A stretch of DNA of 64,000 nt from positions 186,001 through 250,000 of the forward strand of contig NW_026527056.1 in assembly GCF_027744825.2 (NCBI RefSeq), in the 5' to 3' direction. Under the pieces are notes generated by a model that had not been told where the DNA came from, made no database searches, and worked only from the letters and a program-made list of their open reading frames with translations. The DNA is from Synchiropus splendidus. Lineage: Eukaryota > Chordata > Actinopteri > Syngnathiformes > Callionymidae. Every line of letters starts with the position of its first letter. The first letter of the stretch is position 1. Both the position numbers and the translations under genes were made by a program. This document shows positions 25,701-34,472 of this stretch, one piece after another.

Positions 25701-28700
25701 GTGCCATAACTTTTCAGGGAAGCTTCAGAACATGAAATTTTAACCTCCCACTATAGCAGAAAGGGTCTTTCTAGTAGTTGCACATCAAATCTAAGCTGTC
25801 TGAAGTGTTTTTCAAAAGTTATCAACACTTTTATGTTTGGCGTTCCGAAACCCACCTTATCTCAGGCTGAAAAGCGTTTTTGTGCATTGTGCCATAACTT
25901 TTCAGGAAAGCTTCAGAACATGAAATTTTAACCTCCCACTATAGCAGAAAGGGTCTTTCTAGTAGTTGCACATCAAATCTAAACTGTCTGAAGTGTTTTT
26001 CCAAAGTTATTAACACTTTTATGTTTGGCGTTCCGAAACCCACCTTATCTCAGGCTGAAAAGCGTTTTTGTGCATTGTGCCATAACTTTTCAGGGAAGCT
26101 TCAGAACATGAAATTTTAACCTCCCACTATAGCAGAAAGGGTCTTTCTAGTAGTTGAACATCAAATCTAAACTGTCTGAAGTGTTTTTCCAAAGTTATCA
26201 ACACTTTTATGTTTGGCGTTCCGAAACCCACCTTATCTCAGGCTGAAAAGCGTTTTTGTGCATTGTGCCATAACTTTTCAGGGAAGCTTCAGAACATGAA
26301 ATTTTAACCTCCCACTATAGCAGAAAGGGTCTTTCTAGTAGTTGCACATCAAATCTAAACTGTCTGAAGTGTTTTTCCAAAGTTATCAACACTTTTATGT
26401 TTGGTGTTCCGAATCCCACCTTATCTCAGACTGAAAAGCGTTTTTACGCATTGTGCCATAACCTTTCAGGGAAGCTTCAGAACATGAAATTTTAACCTCC
26501 CACTATAGCAGAAAGGGTCTTTCTAGTAGTTGCACATCAAATCTAAACTGTCTGAAGTGTTTTTCCAAAGTTATCAACACTTTTATGTTTGGCGTTCCGA
26601 AACCCACCTTATCTCAGGCTGAAAAGCGTTTTTACGCATTGTGCCATAACTTTTCAGGGAAGCTTCAGAACATGAAATTTTAACCTCCCACTATAGCAGA
26701 AAGGGTCTTTCTAGTAGGTGCACATCAAATCTAAGCTCTCTGAAGTGTTTTTCGAAAGTTATCAACACTTTTATGTTTGGCGTTCCGAAACCCACCTTAT
26801 CTCAGGCTGAAAAGCGTTTTTGTGCATTGTGCCATAACTTTTCAGGGAAGCTTCAGAACATGAAATTTTAACCTCCCACTATAGCAGAAAGGGTCTTTCT
26901 AGTAGTTGCACATCAAATCTAAACTGTCTGAAGTGTTTTTCCAAAGTTATCAACACTTTTATGTTTGGCGTTCCGAAACCCACCTTATCTCGGGCTGAAA
27001 AGCGTTTTTGTGCATTGTGCCATAACTTTTCAGGGAAGCTTCAGAACATGAAATTTTAACCTCCCACTATAGCAGAAAGGGTCTTTCTAGTAGTTGCACA
27101 TCAAATCTAAGCTGTCTGAAGTGTTTTTCAAAAGTTATCAACACTTTTATGTTTGGCGTTCCGAAACCCACCTTATCTCAGGCTGAAAAGCGTTTTTGTG
27201 CATTGTGCCATAACTTTTCAGGAAAGCTTCAGAACATGAAATTTTAACCTCCCACTATAGCAGAAAGGGTCTTTCTAGTAGTTGCACATCAAATCTAAAC
27301 TGTCTGAAGTGTTTTTCCAAAGTTATCAACACTTTTATGTTTGGCGTTCCGAAACCCACCTTATCTCAGGCTGAAAAGCGTTTTTGTGCATTGTGCCATA
27401 ACTTTTCAGGGAAGCTTCAGAACATGAAATTTTAACCTCCCACTATAGCAGAAAGGGTCTTTCTAGTAGTTGCACATCAAATCTAAACTGTCTGAAGTGT
27501 TTTTCCAAAGTTATTAACACTTTTATGTTTGGCGTTCCGAAACCCACCTTATCTCAGGCTGAAAAGCGATTTTGTGCATTGTGCCATAACTTTTCAGGGA
27601 AGCTTCAGAACATGAAATTTTAACCTTCCACTATAGCAGAAAGGGTCTTTCTAGTAGTTGCACATCAAATCTAAACTGTCTGAAGTGTTTTTCCAAAGTT
27701 ATCAACACTTTTATGTTTGGCGTTCCGAAACCCACCTTATCTCAGGCTGAAAGGCGTTTTTGTGCATTGTGCCATAACTTTTCAGGGAAGCTTCAGAACA
27801 TGAAATTTTAACCTCCCACTATAGCAGAAAGGGTCTTTCTAGTAGTTGCACATCAAATCTAAGCTGTCTGAAGTGTTTTTCAAAAGTTATCAACACTTTT
27901 ATGTTTGGCGTTCCGAAACCCACCTTATCTCAGGCTGAAAAGCGTTTTTGTGCATTGTGCCATAACTTTTCAGGGAAGCTTCAGAACATGAAATTTTAAC
28001 CTCCCACTATAGCAGAAAGGGTCTTTCTAGTAGTTGCACATCAAATCTAAACTGTCTGAAGTGTTTTTCCAAAGTTATCAACACTTTTATGTTTGGCGTT
28101 CCGAAACCCACCTTATCTCAGGCTGAAAAGCGTTTTTACGCATTGTGCCATAACTTTTCAGGGAAGCTTCAGAACATGAAATTTTAACCTCCCACTATAG
28201 CAGAAAGGGTCTTTCTAGTAGGTGCACATCAAATCTAAGCTCTCTGAAGTGTTTTTCGAAAGTTATCAACACTTTTATGTTTGGCGTTCCGAAACCCACC
28301 TTATCTCAGGCTGAAAAGCGTTTTTGTGCATTGTGCCATAACTTTTCAGGGAAGCTTCAGAACATGAAATTTTAACCTCCCACTATAGCAGAAAGGGTCT
28401 TTCTAGTAGTTGCACATCAAATCTAAACTGTCTGAAGTGTTTTTCCAAAGTTATCAACACTTTTATGTTTGGCGTTCCGAATCCCACCTTATCTCAGACT
28501 GAAAAGCGTTTTTACGCATTGTGCCATAACCTTTCAGGGAAGCTTCAGAACATGAAATTTTAACCTCCCACTATAGCAGAAAGGGTCTTTCTAGTAGTTG
28601 CACATCAAATCTAAACTGTCTGAAGTGTTTTTCCAAAGTTATCAACACTTTTATGTTTGGCGTTCCGAAACCCACCTTATCTCAGGCTGAAAAGCGTTTT

Positions 28701-29798
28701 TACGCATTGTGCCATAACTTTTCAGGGAAGCTTCAGAACATGAAATTTTAACCTCCCACTATAGCAGAAAGGGTCTTTCTAGTAGGTGCACATCAAATCT
28801 AAGCTCTCTGAAGTGTTTTTCGAAAGTTATCAACACTTTTATGTTTGGCGTTCCGAAACCCACCTTATCTCAGGCTGAAAAGCGTTTTTGTGCATTGTGC
28901 CATAACTTTTCAGGGAAGCTTCAGAACATGAAATTTTAACCTCCCACTATAGCAGAAAGGGTCTTTCTAGTAGTTGCACATCAAATCTAAACTGTCTGAA
29001 GTGTTTTTCCAAAGTTATTAACACTTTTATGTTTGGCGTTCCGAAACCCACCTTATCTCAGGCTGAAAAGCGTTTTTGTGCATTGTGCCATAACTTTTCA
29101 GGGAAGCTTCAGAACATGAAATTTTAACCTTCCACTATAGCAGAAAGGGTCTTTCTAGTAGTTGCACATCAAATCTAAACTGTCTGAAGTGTTTTTCCAA
29201 AGTTATCAACACTTTTATGTTTGGCGTTCCGAAACCCACCTTATCTCGGGCTGAAAAGCGTTTTTGTGCATTGTGCCATAACTTTTCAGGGAAGCTTCAG
29301 AACATGAAATTTTAACCTCCCACTATAGCAGAAAGGGTCTTTCTAGTAGTTGCACATCAAATCTAAGCTGTCTGAAGTGTTTTTCAAAAGTTATCAACAC
29401 TTTTATGTTTGGCGTTCCGAAACCCACCTTATCTCAGGCTGAAAAGCGTTTTTGTGCATTGTGCCATAACTTTTCAGGAAAGCTTCAGAACATGAAATTT
29501 TAACCTCCCACTATAGCAGAAAGGGTCTTTCTAGTAGTTGCACATCAAATCTAAACTGTCTGAAGTGTTTTTCCAAAGTTATCAACACTTTTATGTTTGG
29601 CGTTCCGAAACCCACCTTATCTCAGGCTGAAAAGCGTTTTTGTGCATTGTGCCATAACTTTTCAGGGAAGCTTCAGAACATGAAATTTTAACCTCCCACT
29701 ATAGCAGAAAGGGTCTTTCTAGTAGTTGCACATCAAATCTAAACTGTCTGAAGTGTTTTTCCAAAGTTATTAACACTTTTATGTTTGGCGTTCCGAAA

Positions 29799-29803
29799 CC
29801 CAC
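29799..29803. repeat. Target site duplication, left copy (CCCAC)
   Basis: The last five satellite bases before the element. The identical CCCAC follows the element at 40085-40089. The preceding base A could extend the match to six only by taking the terminal A of the LTR; TG...CA ends and the adjacent primer site at the internal LTR edge support five. Confidence 0.95.
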
Positions 29804-29842
29804 TGTTGTATACACTGGAAGTTCGAAAATATTATAATCAAA

Positions 29843-29987
29843 ACCTGCTAAATAATATTTGATATTGTTTCTGTTTTTTATCATTAATGGACCTGCTAAA
29901 TAATATTTGATATTGTTTCTGTTTTTTATCATTAATGGACCTGCTAAATAATATTTGATATTGTTTCTGATTTTTTATCATTAATTG
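29843..29987. repeat. Three tandem copies of a 48-bp repeat in U3
   Basis: Units start at 29843, 29891 and 29939, each beginning 'acctgctaaataatatttg'. The third has one extra base near its end. Such U3 direct repeats are often enhancers in retroviruses; enhancer activity here is inference. The same three units are in the 3' LTR from 38327. Confidence 0.9.
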
Positions 29988-30386
29988 TTTAATGTTTCAA
30001 ACTTTAGTGAACCTGTATGCGTTTGATCATGCGCGTTTGAACTCACGAACAGCTGTGTGCTTGGATCTGAGAATGACCTTGAAGGCGCGCTCATCTGAAG
30101 TCATGAGAGAGCGGCCATCTTGAACTTAGTTTGAACCTGTGCGCACGTGCTGACAAAATGGAGTGGATGTACTGACCTAATATGGTGAACCGGGCATCAG
30201 TGACGTAAAAAATGATGTAAGTGCTGACGCAATTGACACTAATATGATCTATCACCGAACATGTATCCTTTTGAGGGAGGAACTTCAAAAGGCCACCTGG
30301 AGAAAAAACAAGATAAGTTATAGATATGACTAATTGGCTTGGCGTGAGAAAACGGATGTCGGTATGTCTTCAAAGCCGTGTGTCGC

Positions 30387-30394
30387 TATATAAG
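30387..30394 (+). promoter_or_regulatory. LTR TATA box (TATATAAG)
   Basis: TATATAAG lies in a GC-richer setting ('gtcgctatataagcgctc'). It places the cap site near 30415-30420, so transcripts would begin about 610 bp into the LTR. The identical box in the 3' LTR is at 38871-38878. Confidence 0.75.
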
Positions 30395-30455
30395 CGCTCG
30401 GAGATGTGACCCTGAGCTCTTGCTCTTTTTGGATCTTCGCCCGCGTTTGTCCGCC

Positions 30456-30461
30456 GTAAGT
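30456..30461 (+). promoter_or_regulatory. Candidate major splice donor in R (GTAAGT)
   Basis: GTAAGT follows 'gtccgcc' about 40 nt downstream of the predicted cap site. A leader donor inside R is typical of spumaviruses, where it supplies the spliced env and accessory mRNAs. The strong 5' splice consensus is seen directly; its use is inference. Confidence 0.6.
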
Positions 30462-30565
30462 TTTTATCTTATCTTGGGACGGTGCTCTTGCTGTTTGCTC
30501 TCGGACCATTTGATTTCAACTCATCTTTTATTTCTCTTTTACTATTTTTGAATTAATCCTTTTTA

Positions 30566-30853
30566 TTGAAGTAATTTTGATTATATGGTTATGAAGTATT
30601 TTTAATTATACGGTTTTTGAAGAGTTTTTGATTATATGGTTATTGAAGTAATTTTGATTATATGGTTTTGAAGTATTCTTAATTATACGGTTTTTGAAGA
30701 GTTTTTGATTATATGGTTATTGGAGTAATTTTGATTATATGGTTTTGAAGTATTTTTAATTATACGGTTATTGAAGTATTTTTGATTATATGGTTTTGAA
30801 GTATTTTTAATTATACGGCTTTTGAAGTATTTTTGATTATATGGTTTTTGAAG
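30566..30853. repeat. AT-rich minisatellite in R (about 11 units of ~26 bp)
   Basis: Degenerate tandem units of the form 'ttgaagtatttttgattata' plus 'tggtt', alternating 'gattatatggt' with 'aattatacggt'. It would be part of the transcript leader. An open minus-strand frame across it simply reads the repeat as a nine-residue period and is not a gene. The duplicate is at 39050-39337. Confidence 0.9.
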
Positions 30854-30864
30854 TATATGTACTA

Positions 30865-30921
30865 GTACCAGCGTCTGGCGGTACTTTTGATATTGTTGGG
30901 TATCAGCGTCTGGCAATACCC
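30865..30921 (+). other. Two tandem hairpins with a shared loop in R
   Basis: Hairpin 1 is 30865-30884 (GTACC paired with GGTAC). Hairpin 2 is 30898-30921 (GGGTAT paired with ATACCC). Both enclose 'agcgtctggc'. The stems differ by a compensating C-G to T-A change, which keeps the fold while the sequence varies. They lie about 100 nt upstream of the polyadenylation signal in the predicted transcript. Role unknown; an RNA element such as an export, packaging or processing signal is possible. Confidence 0.55.
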
Positions 30922-31016
30922 TTGAGTTTATGGATTTTATTGTTTTTAGTTGACTTTACTGTTTTTACTATTCTTTTATTAATTTTTTGAAGAAACATTT
31001 TTGTGACAAAAAACAA

Positions 31017-31022
31017 AATAAA
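31017..31022 (+). terminator. Polyadenylation signal AATAAA (5' LTR copy)
   Basis: AATAAA in 'acaaaataaaattgag'. In the 3' LTR the same signal at 39501-39506 would end viral transcripts. It lies about 600 nt after the predicted cap site, so R is long. Confidence 0.7.
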
Positions 31023-31119
31023 ATTGAGTACGAATTAAGTACTGAAAAGGCACAACGGCGTGGATCCCTGACTACTAAAGAATCAACTGGCTCCTACCTA
31101 CTACCATCAATTGGGTTAT

Positions 31120-31127
31120 AGGTGAGT
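31120..31127 (+). promoter_or_regulatory. Second candidate splice donor (AG|GTGAGT)
   Basis: Close to the vertebrate 5' splice-site consensus, in 'gttataggtgagttac'. It lies downstream of the polyadenylation signal and therefore probably in U5, so it would be present in genomic RNA from the 5' LTR. It may serve instead of, or in addition to, the donor at 30456. Confidence 0.5.
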
Positions 31128-31340
31128 TACTGTTTGATTTCCTCCTGTTGCACATTTAATGAGTGTCTCACATGGCAGCATTATTCCATCCTGAATTATT
31201 GTGTCAATGATTAGGTGGTAGTTTTAGGCATTTATGGGGAAAATGTTATTTGAGAGGAATGGATTTAGGATCCGATCATGAGTCCCTAAACGAAGTTAAG
31301 TAAAGAGACTACGATAAGGTGTAGCATTGTAAGGTCAAGA

Positions 31341-31358
31341 ACCTGTTTCTTAACAGGT
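31341..31358 (+). other. Perfect 7-bp hairpin in U5
   Basis: ACCTGTT and AACAGGT enclose TCTT. It is followed directly by a weaker CGGG...CCCG stem (31359-31378). Further along, CCCTTT (31493-31498) can pair with AAAGGG (31510-31515). These are likely structured leader RNA near the primer site. Confidence 0.5.
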
Positions 31359-31600
31359 CGGGCTAATTAAATAACCCGCTCAGTGAAGCGCCGACACTAC
31401 TCACTAATATAATAAGGTATAGTTGATATGCTTATTATAGATTTAGAACCGTGTCCGCAACAAGAGGCTGACTGAGTTGACCAACCGAGGGGCCCTTTAC
31501 CAGAGAGGCAAAGGGAGGTAGTGTGCTTGGAACTAGGGACGGCTTATGTTATAGCTAATCGCCTTGTACACAAGACCTTGAAAACCTAAACCCGACGACA

Positions 31601-31618
31601 TGGCGCCCGAACAGGGAC
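31601..31618 (+). promoter_or_regulatory. Primer binding site, tRNA-Lys3 type
   Basis: TGGCGCCCGAACAGGGAC starts at the base after the 5' LTR. These 18 bases complement the 3' end of tRNA-Lys3 (UUU), the primer type used by lentiviruses. Foamy viruses use the related tRNA-Lys1,2 site, so this primer choice sits oddly with the foamy-like layout of the rest of the element. Confidence 0.93.
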
Positions 31619-32050
31619 CTGATTGAAAAACGTACAATCTATTTGTGAGTAACTGGACCACAGATTAAAATTCTGGCGGGAAAAGTTCGGTAGTGAATAG
31701 ATGGATCCTACAATCTCTGAGTTTTGAATCAAAGAGAAAGATTCAGGCTCTATCACTCGACAACGTACGATCGTGTTGACTCTACAATTTACCGAAAGAC
31801 TGTCCCTTGGGACTGATCACCCCAAGCAGGATAGTTAAAGTATTAAGGTAATTGTAGTACAACTATATAATATAGCTGGAATACAGAAGTACAGCAAAAA
31901 GTCCCGTGAGGCCTTATAACGGGCACCCCATGGTAAAGAGTCCGCTAAGGACAACTGGGGAACTGCAGCAGGAAGCAGCGGCATAGTTCGGGAAACTGTT
32001 CATAGCCGGTAAAGTGAATTCCTTAAAAATAATTTGACTGAGATTGAAAA
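31619..32050 (+). other. Retroviral leader with no intact gene
   Basis: About 430 bases between the primer site and the integrase remnant. It contains a short stem CCCGT/ACGGG (31903-31923), an imperfect palindrome GTCCCTTGGGAC (31802-31813) that could act in RNA dimerisation, and many stops. It probably includes the packaging region, since the element has been mobilised despite lacking gag-pol; that is inference. Confidence 0.5.
31701..31838 (+). pseudogene. Possible gag start remnant with in-frame stop
   Basis: An ATG at 31701 opens eight codons, then TGA at 31725. The same frame then stays open to a TAA at 31836-31838, 45 sense codons in all if the TGA is ignored. Its position, about 80 nt after the primer site, is where gag should start. 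No matrix-type motif is recognisable and chance is not excluded. Confidence 0.25.
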
Positions 32051-32521
32051 ATGGAAATGAGCAAAGAGGTTGTGCCAAAAAGTGGTGGAGCTCTTACGAG
32101 AAGAGCTTCCATGGATAATGCCGCCGTGTGCACTTCCAAGCACTTTCGTTCATGGTTGGAGCAGGAAGGGATACGACATGTCTTATCCATCCCGCATCAA
32201 TCCAACACTAACGGAGTCGCGGAACGTGCAGTGCGCGCGGCAAAATCACAAATACTACTGTATAAGCACAGATGGCACTTACCTGAAAACCTCTTTGCCA
32301 TTAACCAACAACTCAGTCTCCCCAAGTTACGGGGCTCTACCCCTGCCCACTCTCACGAGCCCTCTGTATCGTTACAGGTGGGAAGTGAGGTGTGGATACT
32401 CGCCACCGGAAAATCTACCACAATAGTAAAAGTCGAAGGGAACGTACTTACGGGTAAAGATGGCCACAGGTACCACCCCAAGCAACTACGACTTAAGTAT
32501 AAAAATCAGGATGGAAGCTGA
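32051..32521 (+). pseudogene. Integrase C-terminal remnant of pol
   Basis: A 156-codon frame. Around residues 22-70 it reads as the second half of a retroviral integrase core: a DN pair at the position of the second catalytic aspartate, a GIRHVLSIPHQSNTNG-type segment, then the catalytic glutamate in VAERAVRAAK. The last ~50 residues resemble the SH3-like C-terminal DNA-binding domain. The zinc domain and first catalytic aspartate are absent, as are RT, RNase H and protease upstream. Residues 1-20 look out of frame: a better match to the helix before the DN motif (CQKVVELLREELPW) lies in a neighbouring frame from 32070, so a small deletion near 32110-32120 probably broke the frame. It cannot be an active integrase. 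Confidence 0.85.
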
Positions 32522-33890
32522 CCGAGACCATGTGCAAGGTTGGGTTCAGGGGGTTGGGGAGGACTATGTGAAGATGCTCCCCGACCGAGTCTTCCCAAAT
32601 AATGGCCTTTTGGTCATGGCCTGGGATGGTGTTAATCATTCCTGGAAAAAAGGGATTGTTATGCCCTACACTCACCCCACCACCAGTGTTAGATGGTCTA
32701 ACTATGAGCCTGGTGACTGTGTCCTTTGTGCTGCGCCTGTTTTTGCCCTCATTTGGTCCGGAGATGCAAAGTACAAGCATGAGCACCGTCCTAAGCGAGC
32801 GGAAGTGGGCGCCGAACACTTGATGTGCGGGATTGAATTAATGGGGTCTGCCCCCTTCACGTTTTGCAAATGCTGCTGGGACTCGTGGGGATGTCGATAT
32901 CAAATACTACGCAAAGACACCCATTGTGGGCCATGCACCTGTGGCCGACGTAACGGGGTTTGGAATGTGTGCGATACTGGCACCCCCTGGCAGATAAACC
33001 CAGCACAGTTCTTGGCGCTGCGGTATCGTTTCCACTCAAACGATCACCTTCCTCAGCCGCCGTTTGCTTTACGGGCCAGTGTCATAGATTCTTGGAACTG
33101 CCCCATTCTGATATACCAGACTGTGATGACTATTGGCTATGACAAATTGTCATCTAAACAGGAAAAGAAACTCTCAGTCATCCCCAGGGATACCACCATG
33201 AAGTGGGAAGACTTTCTCCCTTGGAAGTGGGAGGATGGCTTGCGTTTGTCTGGAGATGGGAGCCTATCCTTGCCAGGCTATAGCCAGAGAGATTGGGAAT
33301 CCACCTCCATGGGAAGGTGGTGGACCGAGCAAATATGGCCACAAGATAGAGTGGCTAAGGGGAAAATATTCTGCCCAGACGTGTACAACTACCCGCATTT
33401 AACCAACAATAAGAGGATTTTTACAACTTCTGGAACCTTGCCCAGGCATGCTAAGGAGGTACAGGAAGCCAGGGTCTCCACTATTGAACGTAACCTTATT
33501 CTTGTTACTGAATGTGGCCCACGTGTAGTGTCTGGGACCGCCCATGTCCTTATCTTGTTCACTGGCTTCATATGGTGCCCGTTGGGGGTCTTCATAGAAG
33601 TTGACACAAAGGACTTGATGATACTGACTAATGTCTCGATCCCGGTCAGACCTGTAGCAAGGACAAAGGTGACTGGATGGTGGTTAGCCTGGCTGAGGAG
33701 GAGAGCTAAGCTCCGCCGTACTGGATTTACTCAAGCTGTCTTGGATCATGAGATGCCAGGCAGCACGTTTTTCCAGCAGCACCTAGGACCATGCCTGGGA
33801 GGTGCGATTGGTCCAGAGGGGGAGAGGAATAATCCCAAGAACAGCTCGGCTATTATGAACCAATCAGGAGAGACGTCAAATATCGGGTGA
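32460..33890 (+). CDS. Uncharacterised 476-codon cysteine- and tryptophan-rich viral ORF
   Basis: An intact 476-residue frame overlapping the 3' end of integrase by 62 bases, with a strong start context (A at -3, G at +4). There is no signal peptide. Features: a cysteine-rich block at about residues 88-173 with CVLC, CKCC and CGPCTC clusters, suggesting metal binding; a W-rich middle (KWEDFLPWKWEDG, GRWWTEQIW); a hydrophobic stretch near residues 362-378; then a basic RRRAKLRR that could be a nuclear signal. The last few codons appear to run into host-like sequence of opposite polarity. Position suggests env or an extra accessory gene, but it does not look like a standard envelope. I do not recognise the family. 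Its length without stops in an otherwise broken region suggests recent selection. Confidence 0.6.
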   Translation: MATGTTPSNYDLSIKIRMEADRDHVQGWVQGVGEDYVKMLPDRVFPNNGLLVMAWDGVNHSWKKGIVMPYTHPTTSVRWSNYEPGDCVLCAAPVFALIWSGDAKYKHEHRPKRAEVGAEHLMCGIELMGSAPFTFCKCCWDSWGCRYQILRKDTHCGPCTCGRRNGVWNVCDTGTPWQINPAQFLALRYRFHSNDHLPQPPFALRASVIDSWNCPILIYQTVMTIGYDKLSSKQEKKLSVIPRDTTMKWEDFLPWKWEDGLRLSGDGSLSLPGYSQRDWESTSMGRWWTEQIWPQDRVAKGKIFCPDVYNYPHLTNNKRIFTTSGTLPRHAKEVQEARVSTIERNLILVTECGPRVVSGTAHVLILFTGFIWCPLGVFIEVDTKDLMILTNVSIPVRPVARTKVTGWWLAWLRRRAKLRRTGFTQAVLDHEMPGSTFFQQHLGPCLGGAIGPEGERNNPKNSSAIMNQSGETSNIG

Positions 33891-34110
33891 CTTGTTCTGG
33901 AGTGGCAGCGTTGGTGTCGTACAGTAGAGCAGGTTTCAAACCCAAGTTCACTGCAGAGACTTGAGCAGCCAGGTCCAGACTCTGGACAACTGAGAGGGAC
34001 TTCTTCCCACAAGACACATATTTACGAGCCGCAGTAACAAAGGGTTCCAAAGATGACATGACTTCAGAAAACACAAACAGCATTACAGCACTCAAAAATA
34101 GAAGGTTCAA
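33853..34110 (-). pseudogene. Antisense host-like coding fragment
   Basis: An 85-codon minus-strand frame. Either its first ATG or the internal one at residue 18 (MSSLEPFVTAARKY) could be a start. Its composition is that of a globular cellular protein (SLDLAAQVSAVNLGLKPALL), unlike neighbouring viral frames, and the plus strand here has no good ORF. It most likely derives from a host transcript inserted in reverse; the frame ends near 33853-33890 where viral sequence resumes. A loose resemblance to the vertebrate C1orf74/UPF0739 family comes to mind but is unverified. It is not an expressed gene in this position as far as can be seen. Confidence 0.45.
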
Positions 34111-34212
34111 TGTTTGGTTTCATTATATCTTCTTCACTCAAATAAGCACCAATGAGCATCTTGAACAAAATATGTGTGGGTAATGACAGTTGCATTGGTT
34201 AGTCTTATGTAG
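34111..34212. other. Short unassigned junction between host-like and env-like sequence
   Basis: About 100 bases with stops in the plus-strand frame used downstream (TAG at 34210). A minus-strand open frame (34134-34331) overlaps it, but it also overlaps the better-looking plus-strand env-like frame, so I assign nothing here. Confidence 0.4.
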
Positions 34213-34472
34213 TATACCAGCAGTGTCACCCGACGTTGGAAATCGAAAACAGTACGTTGTAGAAACTGCACCGTCTTGACCCCGGATACGAAAGAAATAT
34301 CTTTGCCAATTGCAACAGATAAAAATGGCACTCAATTTGATCAAGCTCTATGGATAAAACAAGCAATTGTCTACCTAAATATCCATGGAGCTATAAGTGG
34401 CACTTGTGAGTATGAGAAACCAAAACTTGATAGTCAGGAAGTGAAGAGTCAGGTGACCGTCAAGACACTAAA
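34213..34472 (+). pseudogene. Env-like fragment 1
   Basis: An open frame without a clear start, immediately upstream of the p53 piece. It encodes about 86 residues with a CRNC motif, potential N-glycosylation sites at NCT and NGT, and a further cysteine in the second half (SGTCEYE). This suits an extracellular viral glycoprotein domain. The frame runs on into the p53-derived DNA out of register (codon phase differs by one), so the insertion truncates it. Assignment to env rests on position and glycosylation signals only. Confidence 0.4.

Larger units (their letters stand above)
1..29803. repeat. 188-bp satellite array, left block
   Basis: Uninterrupted head-to-tail tandem repeat with a 188-bp monomer (successive 'tagcag' starts at 1, 189, 377, 565 and so on), about 158 copies. 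Monomers are AT-rich and nearly all carry a HindIII site (AAGCTT, in 'gggaagcttcag'). Subtypes differ at linked positions: 'gttgcac' or 'ggtgcac'; 'aaactgtc', 'aagctgtc' or 'aagctctc'; 'ttccaaag', 'ttcaaaag' or 'ttcgaaag'; 'tatcaac' or 'tattaac'; 'ttgtgc' or 'ttacgc'; 'gggaagc' or 'ggaaagc'. Size and organisation fit a centromeric or pericentromeric satellite, but the location is inference. There is no gene in the block; occasional open frames are chance readings of the monomer. Confidence 0.98.
29804..31600 (+). repeat. 5' LTR (1,797 bp)
   Basis: Direct repeat of 38288-40084 at a constant offset of 8,484 bp, with no difference seen on reading. Predicted U3 is about 29804-30416, set by the TATA box at 30387. 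R runs to the polyadenylation region after AATAAA at 31017, making it unusually long (about 620 nt). U5 is about 560 nt. The LTR contains a three-copy 48-bp repeat, an AT-rich ~26-bp minisatellite, two similar hairpins and two candidate splice donors. Cap and cleavage sites are inferred from signals only. No credible protein is encoded in it. Confidence 0.97.

Noticed and set aside
29699..29932. Minus-strand frame spanning the satellite/LTR junction, and its 3' LTR counterpart (38147-38416)
   Set aside because: It translates the 48-bp U3 repeat and its flank. The repeated MIKNRNNIKYYLAG is a by-product of the DNA repeat.
30091..30916. Minus-strand frames in the LTR (30091-30288, 30683-30916, and duplicates at 38575 and 39167)
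   Set aside because: The first lies across the promoter region with no coding signature; the second is the AT-rich minisatellite read as a nine-residue period.
32493..33607. Several 60-108-codon frames overlapping the 476-codon ORF on either strand
   Set aside because: Shadows of the long frame; none has a domain or independent start signal.
34134..34344. Minus-strand frames of 65-68 codons around 34.1-34.3 kb
   Set aside because: They overlap a more plausible plus-strand env-like frame and show no recognisable protein; evidence is insufficient to call another antisense insert.
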